Part shown: positions 43,994 to 53,171 of the stretch, in pieces
Layout of the letters: each line of letters starts with the position of its first letter
Position numbering within the stretch: the stretch's first letter is position 1
Notes under the pieces: generated by a model
Told to the model about the DNA's origin: nothing
The model's input: the letters and a program-made list of their open reading frames with translations, nothing else
The model's database searches: none
Assembly (NCBI RefSeq): GCF_964021845.1
Contig: NZ_CAXHZC010000003.1
Span: 124,001-188,000 of the forward strand
Reading direction: 5' to 3'
Source of the DNA: Arcticibacterium sp964021845
GTDB taxonomy: Bacteria; Bacteroidota; Bacteroidia; Cytophagales; Spirosomataceae
DNA: 64,000 nt
Translations under genes and position numbers: made by a program

Positions 43994-45899
43994 CCTTAGT
44001 GTCTAGCACTTCATACTTAGAGTTTTGACTAGTATACTCAGGAACTATGTCTTTTAAAACCATGACCAATTCCATTGCTGTAGCACCGTTTAGAGACTTA
44101 CGAAGCGAATTAATAGCACTAGAAATCTCCTCCAAAGAGTTTGGCCTAACTTGAGCAATAAGTATTTTAGGGTGATGTGTTGGTTTAGTTGACTCAGCAT
44201 CATTTAATAGTTCTTCAAACAGCTTCTCTCCTGGCCTTAAACCTGTAAATTCAATATCGATATCTTCCCCAGGCTCCAACCCTGATAAACGAATCATTCT
44301 CTTAGCTAAATTAAGTATCTTAACTGGTTCACCCATTTCAAAAACAAATATCTCACCACCCTTACCCATCGTACCTGCTTCTAAGACAAGCTGACAAGCT
44401 TCTGGAATTGTCATGAAATATCTAATAATCTCAGGGTCTGTAACAGTCACAGGCCCACCAGACTCTATTTGTCTTTTAAAAAGAGGAATTACAGAACCAT
44501 TTGAACCCAACACATTGCCAAACCTGGTAGTTATAAACCTCGTTGAGTTTTGCTGTAAGCTTAAGCTCTGGATATACATTTCTGCAACTCTCTTACTCGC
44601 ACCCATTACATTTGTTGGGTTTACCGCCTTATCTGTAGAAACAAAAACAAACCGACTTACATTATGTTTTAGTGCTAAATCTGCTAATTGACAAGTCCCT
44701 AATATATTTACTTCAATGGCATTAAAAGGATCCGCCTCCATAAGTGGAACATGCTTATAAGCTGCAGCATGAAAAATAACATGTGGTTTATACTTTGTCA
44801 CCAAATGCTCCATCCTATTTAAGTTTGTAATATTACAAACAACGAAGTCTAAGGTTGTTTTTTCATCCTCCCTATTCCTTAGCCGTTTTAGTTCAGATTC
44901 GATATCATAAATGGCCGACTCTGCTTGGTCAATTACCACAATTCTAGATGGCTCAAACTTAAGAGCCTGACGAATAATCTCAGAACCTATGGAGCCAGCT
45001 CCACCAGTAATCATTATAGTCTTATCTTTTATATAATCAGAAACTAAACGATTATTAAGTTTAATTGGCTCCCGTTGCAACAAATCTTCAATTTTAATTT
45101 GGTGAATTTCGTTAGCTTTAAGCTCTCCATTCATCCATTGTTTTATGGGAGGCAATGTTTTCAACTTAACTCCTGTTTCCAAAATTTCATCAATTATTTC
45201 ATTTCGCTGTACAGAACTAATACTCTGAATGGCAAAAATCACTTCCATCTCCGGGAAAAAGGCCAAATTTTTTGCTATAAACTCTTTAAGATTTTCCTTT
45301 TTATTTAAAACGCTTACTCCCTCAATCGACTTACCCTTTAACTGAGGGTTATCATCTAAAAAACAAATAATTTTATACTTATACCTCTTATCATTCAATA
45401 GAGAATTTTTTGTTATCCGTCCTAAATGACCTGCTCCGTAAATTATAACATGTTTTTCTTTCTTATATGTAGTTATCAACTTGTCATAAACCAGTTTCAC
45501 AAGAAAACGACTTGCTATCATGGAAAAGGTCAAAATGAAAAAGTCTATCAATAAAATAGATGATGGGATTGCTAGCTTTATTCCAAAAAAGGAGTTGTAA
45601 GATAAAATAAACAGCAAAACACTCGAAGAGAAAACAGCCTTAATTATGACCTTGGCGTCTTCAAAGCTAGTGTGCCTTACTATTCCTGTATAAGAACGGT
45701 AGAAAAGAAAAAAAACTAATCGGAAGAGCGAGACTAAAAAAAGATGGTACTTAAATAAACCTGGGCTCATATAGTCTAATTCAAAATTAGACTTAACCAT
45801 AGTAGCTAAAGTAAAGGAAACTACTACAATAAAAACATCAATAACCAGAATGAGCCATTTAGAAACAAAATTCGTTGTGTATTTAGTTAATCTTCTCAT
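43971..45899 (-). CDS. CapD/PglF-type nucleotide-sugar 4,6-dehydratase
   Basis: I choose ATG 45899 (642 residues); upstream only a TTG extends the frame. Four membrane helices occupy about residues 10-135, a CoA-binding-like Rossmann domain follows (IIYGAGHLGR near 153), and the C-terminal SDR starts at TGGAGSIGSE (about 298). Catalytic-type motifs are STDKA and NVMGASKR, as in PglF/CapD/FlaA1 long dehydratases. Such proteins convert UDP-GlcNAc to a UDP-4-keto-6-deoxy sugar. It may supply a trideoxy-amino sugar for the glycan repeat. It is the last gene of the locus, 69 bases after the WecA-like gene, and overlaps the convergent Wzi gene. Confidence 0.9.
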   Translation of the reverse strand: MRRLTKYTTNFVSKWLILVIDVFIVVVSFTLATMVKSNFELDYMSPGLFKYHLFLVSLFRLVFFLFYRSYTGIVRHTSFEDAKVIIKAVFSSSVLLFILSYNSFFGIKLAIPSSILLIDFFILTFSMIASRFLVKLVYDKLITTYKKEKHVIIYGAGHLGRITKNSLLNDKRYKYKIICFLDDNPQLKGKSIEGVSVLNKKENLKEFIAKNLAFFPEMEVIFAIQSISSVQRNEIIDEILETGVKLKTLPPIKQWMNGELKANEIHQIKIEDLLQREPIKLNNRLVSDYIKDKTIMITGGAGSIGSEIIRQALKFEPSRIVVIDQAESAIYDIESELKRLRNREDEKTTLDFVVCNITNLNRMEHLVTKYKPHVIFHAAAYKHVPLMEADPFNAIEVNILGTCQLADLALKHNVSRFVFVSTDKAVNPTNVMGASKRVAEMYIQSLSLQQNSTRFITTRFGNVLGSNGSVIPLFKRQIESGGPVTVTDPEIIRYFMTIPEACQLVLEAGTMGKGGEIFVFEMGEPVKILNLAKRMIRLSGLEPGEDIDIEFTGLRPGEKLFEELLNDAESTKPTHHPKILIAQVRPNSLEEISSAINSLRKSLNGATAMELVMVLKDIVPEYTSQNSKYEVLDTKAIKKISL

Positions 45900-45968
45900 C
45901 AAGTTGTACTTTACTTTTATCAAAATTACGTCTTAATACTCAGCTTTCTAATTACCCTATTTGAGTTT

Positions 45969-46922
45969 TTATTTAACGGAAACTTGAAATGTTTTTTCAA
46001 GCCTTAATCTACAATACAAGATCAAGACAAATACAGTAAGATAAGGTATTAAAAAAAACACATCCAAGATTGGATAATAAATAATCCAACAATTAAGTAA
46101 AGCTTGTACCACAGCATATAACAACGCCACCTTTAAGTGCCCAAGCCCAACTTCATTTGTTAGTAATTGATAAAAATGACGACGATGTGCTAAAAAAATA
46201 TTCTCTTTATCATAAAGCCTTATCAATATTGTACTTATCGTATCCAATCCATATATAAAAATAAGAAAAATGTATTTATAATTGTTGGAAACTATTACCA
46301 ACCGAAACACAAAAAATATTATCAAAAGACCTATCCCAATGCTTCCAACATCGCCAGAAAAGCCTTTAGCCCTTTTTCTGAAATTATAGGACAAGAAAAT
46401 GAGTAGACTAGCTCCCACGAAAACTAAAAAATCGTTATCAACAAACTCAATAAGATACGTATTAATATAAACCAATGTCAAAACGGTAATCAGCCCGTAA
46501 GAGCCCGTTAAGCCATTGATTCCATCCATAAAATTAAATCCATTAATAATACCTACACCAAGAATGAGAAGAAAGCCAACCCAAAGAAAATGTTCGTCAA
46601 AAACACCAAGCTCAAAAAGCAAAAGACAAACGGAGACTATTTGTACCAGAATTCTCGTTTTACTTGAAATGGTGTATATATCGTCTATAAAACTAATCGT
46701 TCCTGCTAAGATCAGTCCTAGCATAAAAAATGGGTACTGAAAGTCGCTATAGATAAAATAAAAAATAGAAGAAAGTATAAAGACTATTCCTAAACCACGA
46801 ATGGTTACCTCACTATGAGAACTTCTCTCGTTTGGTACATCTACAATATTAAACCTAGTTGCCATTTTAATATAAAGCATCGTAGAAAACACCATCAACA
46901 GGAGAAGTAAAAAATAAGTCAT
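45969..46922 (-). CDS. WecA/MraY-type undecaprenyl-phosphate sugar-1-phosphate transferase
   Basis: This 317-residue protein has about ten membrane helices. It has the family motifs VPNERSSHSEVTIRGLG near 35-51, FIDDI near 82, and NFMDGINGL near 129-137. It transfers a HexNAc-1-phosphate to undecaprenyl phosphate and so starts assembly of a surface glycan. The epimerase gene directly upstream overlaps by four bases; this WecA-epimerase pair is common in O-antigen loci, where the epimerase makes the UDP-sugar substrate. The sugar cannot be read from the sequence. Confidence 0.92.
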   Translation of the reverse strand: MTYFLLLLLMVFSTMLYIKMATRFNIVDVPNERSSHSEVTIRGLGIVFILSSIFYFIYSDFQYPFFMLGLILAGTISFIDDIYTISSKTRILVQIVSVCLLLFELGVFDEHFLWVGFLLILGVGIINGFNFMDGINGLTGSYGLITVLTLVYINTYLIEFVDNDFLVFVGASLLIFLSYNFRKRAKGFSGDVGSIGIGLLIIFFVFRLVIVSNNYKYIFLIFIYGLDTISTILIRLYDKENIFLAHRRHFYQLLTNEVGLGHLKVALLYAVVQALLNCWIIYYPILDVFFLIPYLTVFVLILYCRLRLEKTFQVSVK

Positions 46923-47854
46923 TTCTTAATATTAAGATAAAAATCCAAAATGGATCTAGGCTTCCAACCCAACTCTAAAGTAGCTAAAGAGCTGCTAAAG
47001 GTTAAATCACAAGTGATTTTGTTTAATTTGTTAGAATTAACTAAAAAACTTTTTCCTGTAACATACTCTATCAAGTCGCCAATTTTAGCCACAAACTTTA
47101 CAGCAAACAAAGGTATTAAAAACGTCTTCTTTGAAACACCAAAACTTTGCTTTATTACTTTTTCTAACTCTCTAAAGGTAAAGTCCCTTCCATCCGAAAG
47201 GTTATATATTCCGCCAATTTCAAAAGCCCTAGGTATCACATCTGCAATATCAGAAGCTAACACCGCACTCTTTTGTGCCGTATTTCCAACAATTCTTGCG
47301 TAATAACCCTTTTTTATCGCAGATATCATGGCCCCTAGATTGCCTAATGGTTTATCTCCCACAATTAATGCTGGTCTCAGGATAGTTAAAACTATCTGAT
47401 TTTCATCACACCACTCTTTAATAATTTCTTCACTTTTGATTTTGCTAAGACCATAAGGATCTTTTGCATTTAGTGGGGACGATTCCTCTATGGATGTGCC
47501 CTTTTCTAAGCCATACACGGCAACGGAGCTTATGTAAATAAAGTAACGAGGCCTTAGTTTCCTCTTTTGTAAAGCCAGTAAAAGATTAGAGCTGATCGCT
47601 ACGTTTCTATTATAAAAATTAGCTTTATCCACTTTTGATTTAGGTATATAATGTGCCAAACCCGCACAATGAACCACCGCATCAATATTGCCTTCACCAA
47701 TTTCTGGTACTTCCGCAGCCAAATCACAAACAATATTGTTCTTATTATTTGTTCTTGTCTTTCTAACTATTTCTATAATCTCATTATTTACAATCAACTG
47801 ATTATAAATATGAGAACCAAGAAAGCCTGTAGAGCCTGTTAATAATATATTCAT
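46919..47854 (-). CDS. NAD-dependent epimerase (UDP-HexNAc 4-epimerase-like)
   Basis: This 311-residue extended SDR has the NAD motif LTGSTGFLGSHI at the N-terminus, YISSVAVYG near 108-116, and a Tyr-x-x-x-Lys pair in DPYGLSKIKSEE. It is similar to proteins paired with WecA-like transferases and used to make the UDP-HexNAc they consume. Its end overlaps the transferase gene by four bases. Its start codon directly follows the T-run of a strong hairpin belonging to the upstream surface-protein gene, so expression may depend on read-through of that terminator or on a promoter inside the upstream gene. Confidence 0.85.
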   Translation of the reverse strand: MNILLTGSTGFLGSHIYNQLIVNNEIIEIVRKTRTNNKNNIVCDLAAEVPEIGEGNIDAVVHCAGLAHYIPKSKVDKANFYNRNVAISSNLLLALQKRKLRPRYFIYISSVAVYGLEKGTSIEESSPLNAKDPYGLSKIKSEEIIKEWCDENQIVLTILRPALIVGDKPLGNLGAMISAIKKGYYARIVGNTAQKSAVLASDIADVIPRAFEIGGIYNLSDGRDFTFRELEKVIKQSFGVSKKTFLIPLFAVKFVAKIGDLIEYVTGKSFLVNSNKLNKITCDLTFSSSLATLELGWKPRSILDFYLNIKK

Positions 47855-47885
47855 AAAAATAGAGCCTTTATTCCTAAAGGCTCTA
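47855..47885 (-). terminator. Strong terminator abutting the next start codon
   Basis: A perfect 10-base stem (47860-47869 with 47876-47885) with a six-base loop is followed on the minus strand by TTTTT. The ATG of the epimerase gene comes immediately after this T-run. The hairpin ends the surface-protein transcript and also covers the whole translation start region of the next gene. Confidence 0.9.
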
Positions 47886-47912
47886 TATTAAAAATAACAC
47901 TAAATATGCGAA

Positions 47913-49202
47913 TTATTTAATAGACGCTTTAAGAGCTTCATTTTCTGCTTTTAAAGACTTAACCTCTTTATTTAGTTCTATCATGTAAAGAGTCAATTCC
48001 TCAATTTTCTCCATAAACATTTTAGATGTTTCTGCTACTTCTAAACCATTTGCAGCCATTTGGTCTGCAGAAGGAACATTAGGTAAATGATTATTTTCAT
48101 TTACAAACTTCTCAACATCACTTAATGGCATTAATTTATAATCATCAGCAAAAACATAATCTGCCCAGTCAGCAGAAGAAGCTAAAGCTACTTTTACTTT
48201 CTCTGTTAAAATACCACCTTTTACTAAAAGGTTATACCCTCCAGAGGTGTTTGCAGAAGCTCTTTTTGCTGGATCCACATCTCCGATAGACACAAACTTA
48301 GCAGAGAAATCACCATATATAAGTGGGGTGGCAGTATTAGAAGCGGCTACATATAGTTTATCAGAACCGGTTTCATTATAACCCGCAGAATATCCAATTA
48401 ATACATTTCTACTACCTGTAGAATTATAACCCGCAGATCTACCAATAATAGTATTATTACTACCGGTTAAGTTTTGAGACATTGCATTTTGTCCAATAGC
48501 AATATTATAAGCTCCAGTAGTATTCTTCTGAAGTGCAGCATCTCCAACTGCAACGTTTGCAATTCCTTCATTGTAAGACAATGAATTTCTACCAATCGCC
48601 ATATTAAAATTACCTGGATTTGCTTTAAAGCCTAAAGCGTTAGATCCAATAGCAACGTTATAACTAACTGCACCCGCAGCCTGAAGCATTGAAAAATGAC
48701 CGATAGCTACGTTATCAGTACCAGTTGTTATATTTCTCATTGAAGCATAACCCAGTGATAGGTTTCTCGAGGTAGAATTTCCGATTTTACCCGCTTCTAC
48801 ACCATTGGTCTTAAACATAAGAGCCTTATCATCAGTAGTTCCTATGAAATCTACTCCAGGAGTTGTACCTGCATTACCCGATTTAGTCCAATCGTTAGGA
48901 TCTGCTGCAATAGACTTCGCCTCATTGTCAGTCATTGCAGACCAATCTTTACCATTAAAAAAGTAAAAACCTGCATCTTCGCCAGTTTGATACACTAACA
49001 AACCCTGAGCAGGATTATCAATTAAATTTCTTTCTTCCAAACTCATTCTAGGTATCAATAGACCCTTATTTTGAGATTGAATATCTAATACCGCAGAGTT
49101 ATCTGGACTTACCGTTCCTATACCTACGTTATCTTGTGCAAATGTGCTTGTGGCTACAGCAATTCCAAGAATCGCAGGCAGCAGTTTGTAAAATTTCTTC
49201 AT
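47913..49202 (-). CDS. Secreted beta-roll surface protein with YadA-head-like repeats
   Basis: This 429-residue protein has a signal peptide (ending STFAQ) and the Bacteroidota N-terminal motif NVGIGTVSPDNSAVLDIQSQ. Residues about 150-295 contain repeats of the type NVAIGxxAL / NIAIGQNAM, like the left-handed head of trimeric autotransporter adhesins. The C-terminal 110 residues include a tail-fibre-like segment and a coiled coil (EELTLYMIELNKEVKSLKAE). No membrane anchor or autochaperone protease dyad was identified. It should be exported and probably trimeric. Being inside a glycan locus, it may be a surface fibre. Its terminator overlaps the next gene start. Confidence 0.82.
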   Translation of the reverse strand: MKKFYKLLPAILGIAVATSTFAQDNVGIGTVSPDNSAVLDIQSQNKGLLIPRMSLEERNLIDNPAQGLLVYQTGEDAGFYFFNGKDWSAMTDNEAKSIAADPNDWTKSGNAGTTPGVDFIGTTDDKALMFKTNGVEAGKIGNSTSRNLSLGYASMRNITTGTDNVAIGHFSMLQAAGAVSYNVAIGSNALGFKANPGNFNMAIGRNSLSYNEGIANVAVGDAALQKNTTGAYNIAIGQNAMSQNLTGSNNTIIGRSAGYNSTGSRNVLIGYSAGYNETGSDKLYVAASNTATPLIYGDFSAKFVSIGDVDPAKRASANTSGGYNLLVKGGILTEKVKVALASSADWADYVFADDYKLMPLSDVEKFVNENNHLPNVPSADQMAANGLEVAETSKMFMEKIEELTLYMIELNKEVKSLKAENEALKASIK

Positions 49203-49302
49203 GTTATTTTTTTTTAGTCAATTATTACGAAATAAAAGTATACACCATTTTCTTTAATCTAAAGCATAATAGACCTTTTTTATTAAATGGTTTTTCTAAA
49301 TC

Positions 49303-50058
49303 TTAAAACTTTCGGTACTTCTTTACAGCATTAAAAGTCCAATTTACGAAGAACCAAGCAGATTTTAATATATTTATTTTCTCTATAACTCTATAAGTTT
49401 TCCAAACCTCCACCGCCGAATTAAGTTTATTTCTGGAAACAGAACCAGGCAATACTCTATATGCCATCAAATCTGACTGTAAACCATAAGCTTTAGACTC
49501 CCTTTTCAAAATTTCTAGCCATAGCACAAAATCATCATAATAAACTTGCCTCATTTTTATTGGCCATGACACAAACTTGGTGTCAATTAAAACAGTTGAT
49601 GTAGCAATTGCAGTATTTTTAAGCAGCTCACTGTATACTATGGTTTTGGGAACACTTACACGCTCACCTTCTATATTTCCTTTAAAGCGATGAAACTCCG
49701 TAAAAGAAAAACCAATGGACTTATTCAGCATAAAATGAAGTTGCTCTTCTAGTTTATTTGGGCTCCAAAGATCATCCGCATCTAAAAAAGCCATGAACCT
49801 TCCGGTGGCATTTGACAAACTCCGGTTTCTTGTTTCCGCTGGTCCTGAATTTTCCGTATTGCAAAACAGTTTGATACGTTCGTCTTTTGCTACATACTCA
49901 TTTACTAAAGCCACACTATTATCTGAAGAGCAGTCGTCACTTATTAACAATTCCCAGTTTTGATGAGATTGATTTAAAACAGACTCTATAGTTTCTGCAA
50001 TATAATCTGCAGCATTAAACATGGGTGTGATGATTGAAACTTTCACTCTTTCTCTCAT
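49303..50058 (-). CDS. GT2-family glycosyltransferase
   Basis: I choose ATG 50058, giving 251 residues; the longer frame needs a TTG at 50064. The ATG overlaps the TGA of the upstream epimerase gene (ATGA). The sequence has the GT-A pattern VSIITPMFNAADYIAETIESVL, then ISDDCSSDNS and AFLDADDLW. This is typical of family 2 transferases that build O-antigen or capsule repeats. A weakly hydrophobic C-terminus may touch the membrane. Donor and acceptor are unknown. Confidence 0.88.
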   Translation of the reverse strand: MRERVKVSIITPMFNAADYIAETIESVLNQSHQNWELLISDDCSSDNSVALVNEYVAKDERIKLFCNTENSGPAETRNRSLSNATGRFMAFLDADDLWSPNKLEEQLHFMLNKSIGFSFTEFHRFKGNIEGERVSVPKTIVYSELLKNTAIATSTVLIDTKFVSWPIKMRQVYYDDFVLWLEILKRESKAYGLQSDLMAYRVLPGSVSRNKLNSAVEVWKTYRVIEKINILKSAWFFVNWTFNAVKKYRKF

Positions 50059-51077
50059 TTGCAATTCATTTCTTCCAAGGCTTCTTCTAAACCATATTTT
50101 GGCTCAAAAGCTAAAACCGCTTTCGCTTTATTAATGTTTACCTCGGGCGTACCAAAATGAAGAGCTCTGTATATACCATTTAGACTAAGCTCATTTGAGC
50201 CTTGCTCAGCCTTTGACTTTGAAGACTCCATCTTCTTTTTAAGCACTTTCAGTAGAGGACGCATTAAAAACCCACCAATGCTAGAATAAAGAATCTTAAT
50301 AACTAGATTCTTAATAGTACTTTCAGCAAACAAGTTTTGATTACTGGCAGAACAAATAAACTTACGCTTCTGCAAAATTCCGTGCATTTTGTATAGATCT
50401 TCCCATAGATAGGGAGTTCCATTAGAAATTAAAATTGGCTGATACTTATTTTTGCTCTCTACCTCTTTTGAACCAGCCGCCTTAAAAATGGCCTGTGCCA
50501 CGTCTGCTACATAGACAGCAGCCAAAGTCCCCTTTCCTTTTTTAGGAATTATTAAATTGGGGGAGTTAAGCAAACTCATGAACGTCTTGCTCCAGTTTCC
50601 TTTTAAGCCGTAAACAATAGAGGGCTGTAAAACAAGTTTTAGTAATGAGGACCTGTCTGTCTTTAATATTTTCTCAATACGCTGCTTTTCCTTCGTGTAG
50701 ATATCTCCATAACCAGACATGTCTGAAGTTTCTGAAACAGGAGAACCTTCAGTTTTTAAATCATAAACTATATAAGAGCTTAGGTAAACTAGTGTCTTTA
50801 CATTGTTGGCATTGCAGGCCTTTAAAACATTTTTAATACCCGTAACATTATAGCTATACATATGATCAAATCCAGCATGAACCAAAACGTCACAGCCTAG
50901 CGTGAGCTCTTCAATAGATTCATAAAGGTCTAATGAGCCAATCACCTGAACAACATTTGATTTCAGACCGACACGGCTCTTTCTGCTGAGAAAACGTATC
51001 GAAGAAAATGAGTCTCCATAACGTTCCAAAAAATCGTTTCCTATAAAGCCACTTCCTCCTATTATTCCTAATGTCAT
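50055..51077 (-). CDS. NAD-dependent epimerase/dehydratase family protein
   Basis: This 340-residue extended SDR starts with IIGGSGFIGNDFLERYG. The Tyr-x-x-x-Lys region is seen as MSGYGDIYTKEKQRIE, and YLSSYIVYD is near residue 100. Both ends overlap neighbours by four bases (GMC oxidoreductase gene upstream, GT2 gene downstream), so the three genes are tightly coupled. It probably modifies a sugar nucleotide, or a lipid-linked sugar together with the GMC enzyme. The YxxxK region is less regular than in standard epimerases, so the reaction is uncertain. Confidence 0.75.
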   Translation of the reverse strand: MTLGIIGGSGFIGNDFLERYGDSFSSIRFLSRKSRVGLKSNVVQVIGSLDLYESIEELTLGCDVLVHAGFDHMYSYNVTGIKNVLKACNANNVKTLVYLSSYIVYDLKTEGSPVSETSDMSGYGDIYTKEKQRIEKILKTDRSSLLKLVLQPSIVYGLKGNWSKTFMSLLNSPNLIIPKKGKGTLAAVYVADVAQAIFKAAGSKEVESKNKYQPILISNGTPYLWEDLYKMHGILQKRKFICSASNQNLFAESTIKNLVIKILYSSIGGFLMRPLLKVLKKKMESSKSKAEQGSNELSLNGIYRALHFGTPEVNINKAKAVLAFEPKYGLEEALEEMNCK

Positions 51078-52564
51078 GCTCCCGTCTCTAAATGGTCTGC
51101 CAATCTCATGGCCATGGCTGCAATGGTTAGACCTACATTAACATTGCCAGAGGTAGGAAAAACCGAGCCATCACATACATAAAGATTATTCGTATTAAAA
51201 ACCTTTAAATCGGCGTCTACCACACCATTCTCTTCAGAAGAGGCCATTCTAGCGGTGCCTACATGATGTGCCCCCGATGTAAAAATATTCTCCCAATTGA
51301 AATCTTTCTTTGTATGAGTTATTTCAAAATCTTTACTATCAAAGAAATTTTCAAGACACATATTATATACCATTCTCATGTTTTCAAGATCATAATCTGT
51401 CAAATGCCAATTTACACTTGCCTTTTTATAACCGAATTCATCTTTCTTATCCGATAAGCCCACAAAACTGTCCCAGCTAGGTACTTGTTCGGTCATAAAA
51501 AACAAATCGGCATAATTATAAGAAACATTAAGGGATAACTTGTAAGTCAAAATTTGCCTAACCACATTCAGGTTTAATAAGGTGTTTTTAATGTCTGATA
51601 AACTGAGTTTACCGCTTTTATAGGTAAGTAGAGATAGTTTAATTTTCTCTGACTTATCATCTATTCCCTTGACAAAAGATGGTCTAATGTAAAAATTGTG
51701 GTTTGGAAGCTTATACTTTTCTTGGGTTTCTTCCGTAAAAACCAATCCAGTTTTAATTTTTGTTCCTTTACCGTAAGGCGTGGTACTATATATATGAGCT
51801 TTTTGTTTCTTCCTAAACTTTAGCTGAACCAGGTTACCCATAGGGTGATCCATAAGGTACCGACCAATATTCTTATTCTTTATCCACTTAGAGTTTAGAA
51901 GCAAGCGTGGCGTTTCTAAAGCTCCTGCACAGATAATGAACTTATCTGCCAAGACTTCTTTCGTTTGCTTTTGCCCCACACCAATCACGCAGGAACTCAC
52001 TGAGCCAGAGCTAGCCTCTGACTTTAACTCTAAAGCAGTAGAATCTGAAAAAACCTCCACATTAGCATATTGGTCTGATATCTCTTTAATGGTCCTCTTT
52101 AGGCTTAAAATCTTCTTCGGCTGCTGAAAAAGTTTATTTTCAAGAAGCTTCTTATTAAAGTTTATACTTTCAACAGACTTTTTCAAGAATGCATTTAGCC
52201 TATTCAGAAAAAAATAATCATACTCTTCTATTCCAAAAAAAACAGCCGCCCTCTTATAATAAGGCATAATGTTTTCTTTTTTAATGGGCCAACCACTTTG
52301 CGGAATCCAAGAGCGTTTTTTAAAGTCTATATCATCCAAAAAGCTAAGAACTCCGTGCCACAGGTTACTAGTTCCGCCAAGCTGAACACTTGTGGTAATC
52401 ATTTTAAAAGGCAAACCGTCGGACTCGTAATGAGGTTCGGCCTTAGGTCTCTTGCCCCCTGCTTCAATAATGGCAATTTTACAGTTCGGGTTATTTTTAA
52501 CCAAAGAATCTAGAAGCATGCCTCCACCTATTCCCGAACCAATAATACAGTAATCGTATTTCAT
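51074..52564 (-). CDS. GMC-family FAD oxidoreductase in the glycan locus
   Basis: I choose ATG 52564 (496 residues), which follows an AAAGG-like ribosome site; the longer frame needs GTG. The protein has the FAD motif YCIIGSGIGGGMLL, the GMC body with QLGGTSNLWHG, and the C-terminal catalytic His and Asn region (GAHHVGTARM, then GNVNVGLTIAAMA). GMC enzymes oxidise alcohols such as sugars or polyols. No signal peptide is seen, so it acts in the cytoplasm, presumably on a sugar intermediate. Its end overlaps the epimerase gene by four bases. Confidence 0.85.
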   Translation of the reverse strand: MKYDYCIIGSGIGGGMLLDSLVKNNPNCKIAIIEAGGKRPKAEPHYESDGLPFKMITTSVQLGGTSNLWHGVLSFLDDIDFKKRSWIPQSGWPIKKENIMPYYKRAAVFFGIEEYDYFFLNRLNAFLKKSVESINFNKKLLENKLFQQPKKILSLKRTIKEISDQYANVEVFSDSTALELKSEASSGSVSSCVIGVGQKQTKEVLADKFIICAGALETPRLLLNSKWIKNKNIGRYLMDHPMGNLVQLKFRKKQKAHIYSTTPYGKGTKIKTGLVFTEETQEKYKLPNHNFYIRPSFVKGIDDKSEKIKLSLLTYKSGKLSLSDIKNTLLNLNVVRQILTYKLSLNVSYNYADLFFMTEQVPSWDSFVGLSDKKDEFGYKKASVNWHLTDYDLENMRMVYNMCLENFFDSKDFEITHTKKDFNWENIFTSGAHHVGTARMASSEENGVVDADLKVFNTNNLYVCDGSVFPTSGNVNVGLTIAAMAMRLADHLETGA

Positions 52565-52566
52565 TT

Positions 52567-53166
52567 TTATACCTTTCTCCACTGATTTAAATCAAAATCA
52601 AACTTTTTAATAACCTTGGCAGGTATTCCTGCAGCAATACAGTTTGCTGGTAAACTTTTTGTGACTACGGAATTTGCACCAATAATACTTCCAGAACCAA
52701 TTTCTACTCCCATTAGTACAGCTACATTCTCGCCTAACCACACATTATCTCCAATCTTCACCTCATCTGCAAAAGTCTTTCTGTCTTTAGGAATACTTAA
52801 AGGGCTGTCATGGTGCCCTTCAAAGCCGTAGCTTCCATGACTACAATCCGATATGTACACTTTACTCGCAATTAGCACATTATCTCCAAATGTTATTTTT
52901 TTTGCCGCTGTGATATGCACATAGTCATTGATTTGTATGTTTCTACCAAAAAATATTTTTGTTTTTTGTTCATGTTCATTGCCAACAAACTCGGCTTCAA
53001 TTCTGCATCCCACCCCTGTAGTCAAACGCTCTCCAAAATCTATAAAAGATCGGCCTCTAATATCTATAGGGAAACGCATTAAGCGTGCCTTTCGAGCGAT
53101 TAGCTTAGTCCTTAAAAAACAGTATGCTAAGTATAGAACACTTCCTAAAGAATACCTGAACCTCAT
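52567..53166 (-). CDS. Left-handed beta-helix acyltransferase (WbbJ-like)
   Basis: This 199-residue protein carries hexapeptide repeats (IGDNVWLGENVAVLMGVEIGSGSIIGANS) and the closing segment CIAAGIPAKVIKKFD, as in maltose/galactoside O-acetyltransferases and WbbJ. The probable catalytic His is in SDCSHGSYG. The N-terminal 30 residues are basic and hydrophobic. It likely O-acetylates a sugar of the surface glycan using acetyl-CoA. The GMC gene starts 2 bases downstream and the polymerase gene lies 5 bases upstream. Confidence 0.87.
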   Translation of the reverse strand: MRFRYSLGSVLYLAYCFLRTKLIARKARLMRFPIDIRGRSFIDFGERLTTGVGCRIEAEFVGNEHEQKTKIFFGRNIQINDYVHITAAKKITFGDNVLIASKVYISDCSHGSYGFEGHHDSPLSIPKDRKTFADEVKIGDNVWLGENVAVLMGVEIGSGSIIGANSVVTKSLPANCIAAGIPAKVIKKFDFDLNQWRKV

Positions 53167-53171
53167 AATTT

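Noticed and set aside
47913..49202. Phage tail-fibre or prophage remnant
   Set aside because: The protein has a signal peptide and Bacteroidota surface motifs, and there are no other phage genes around it.
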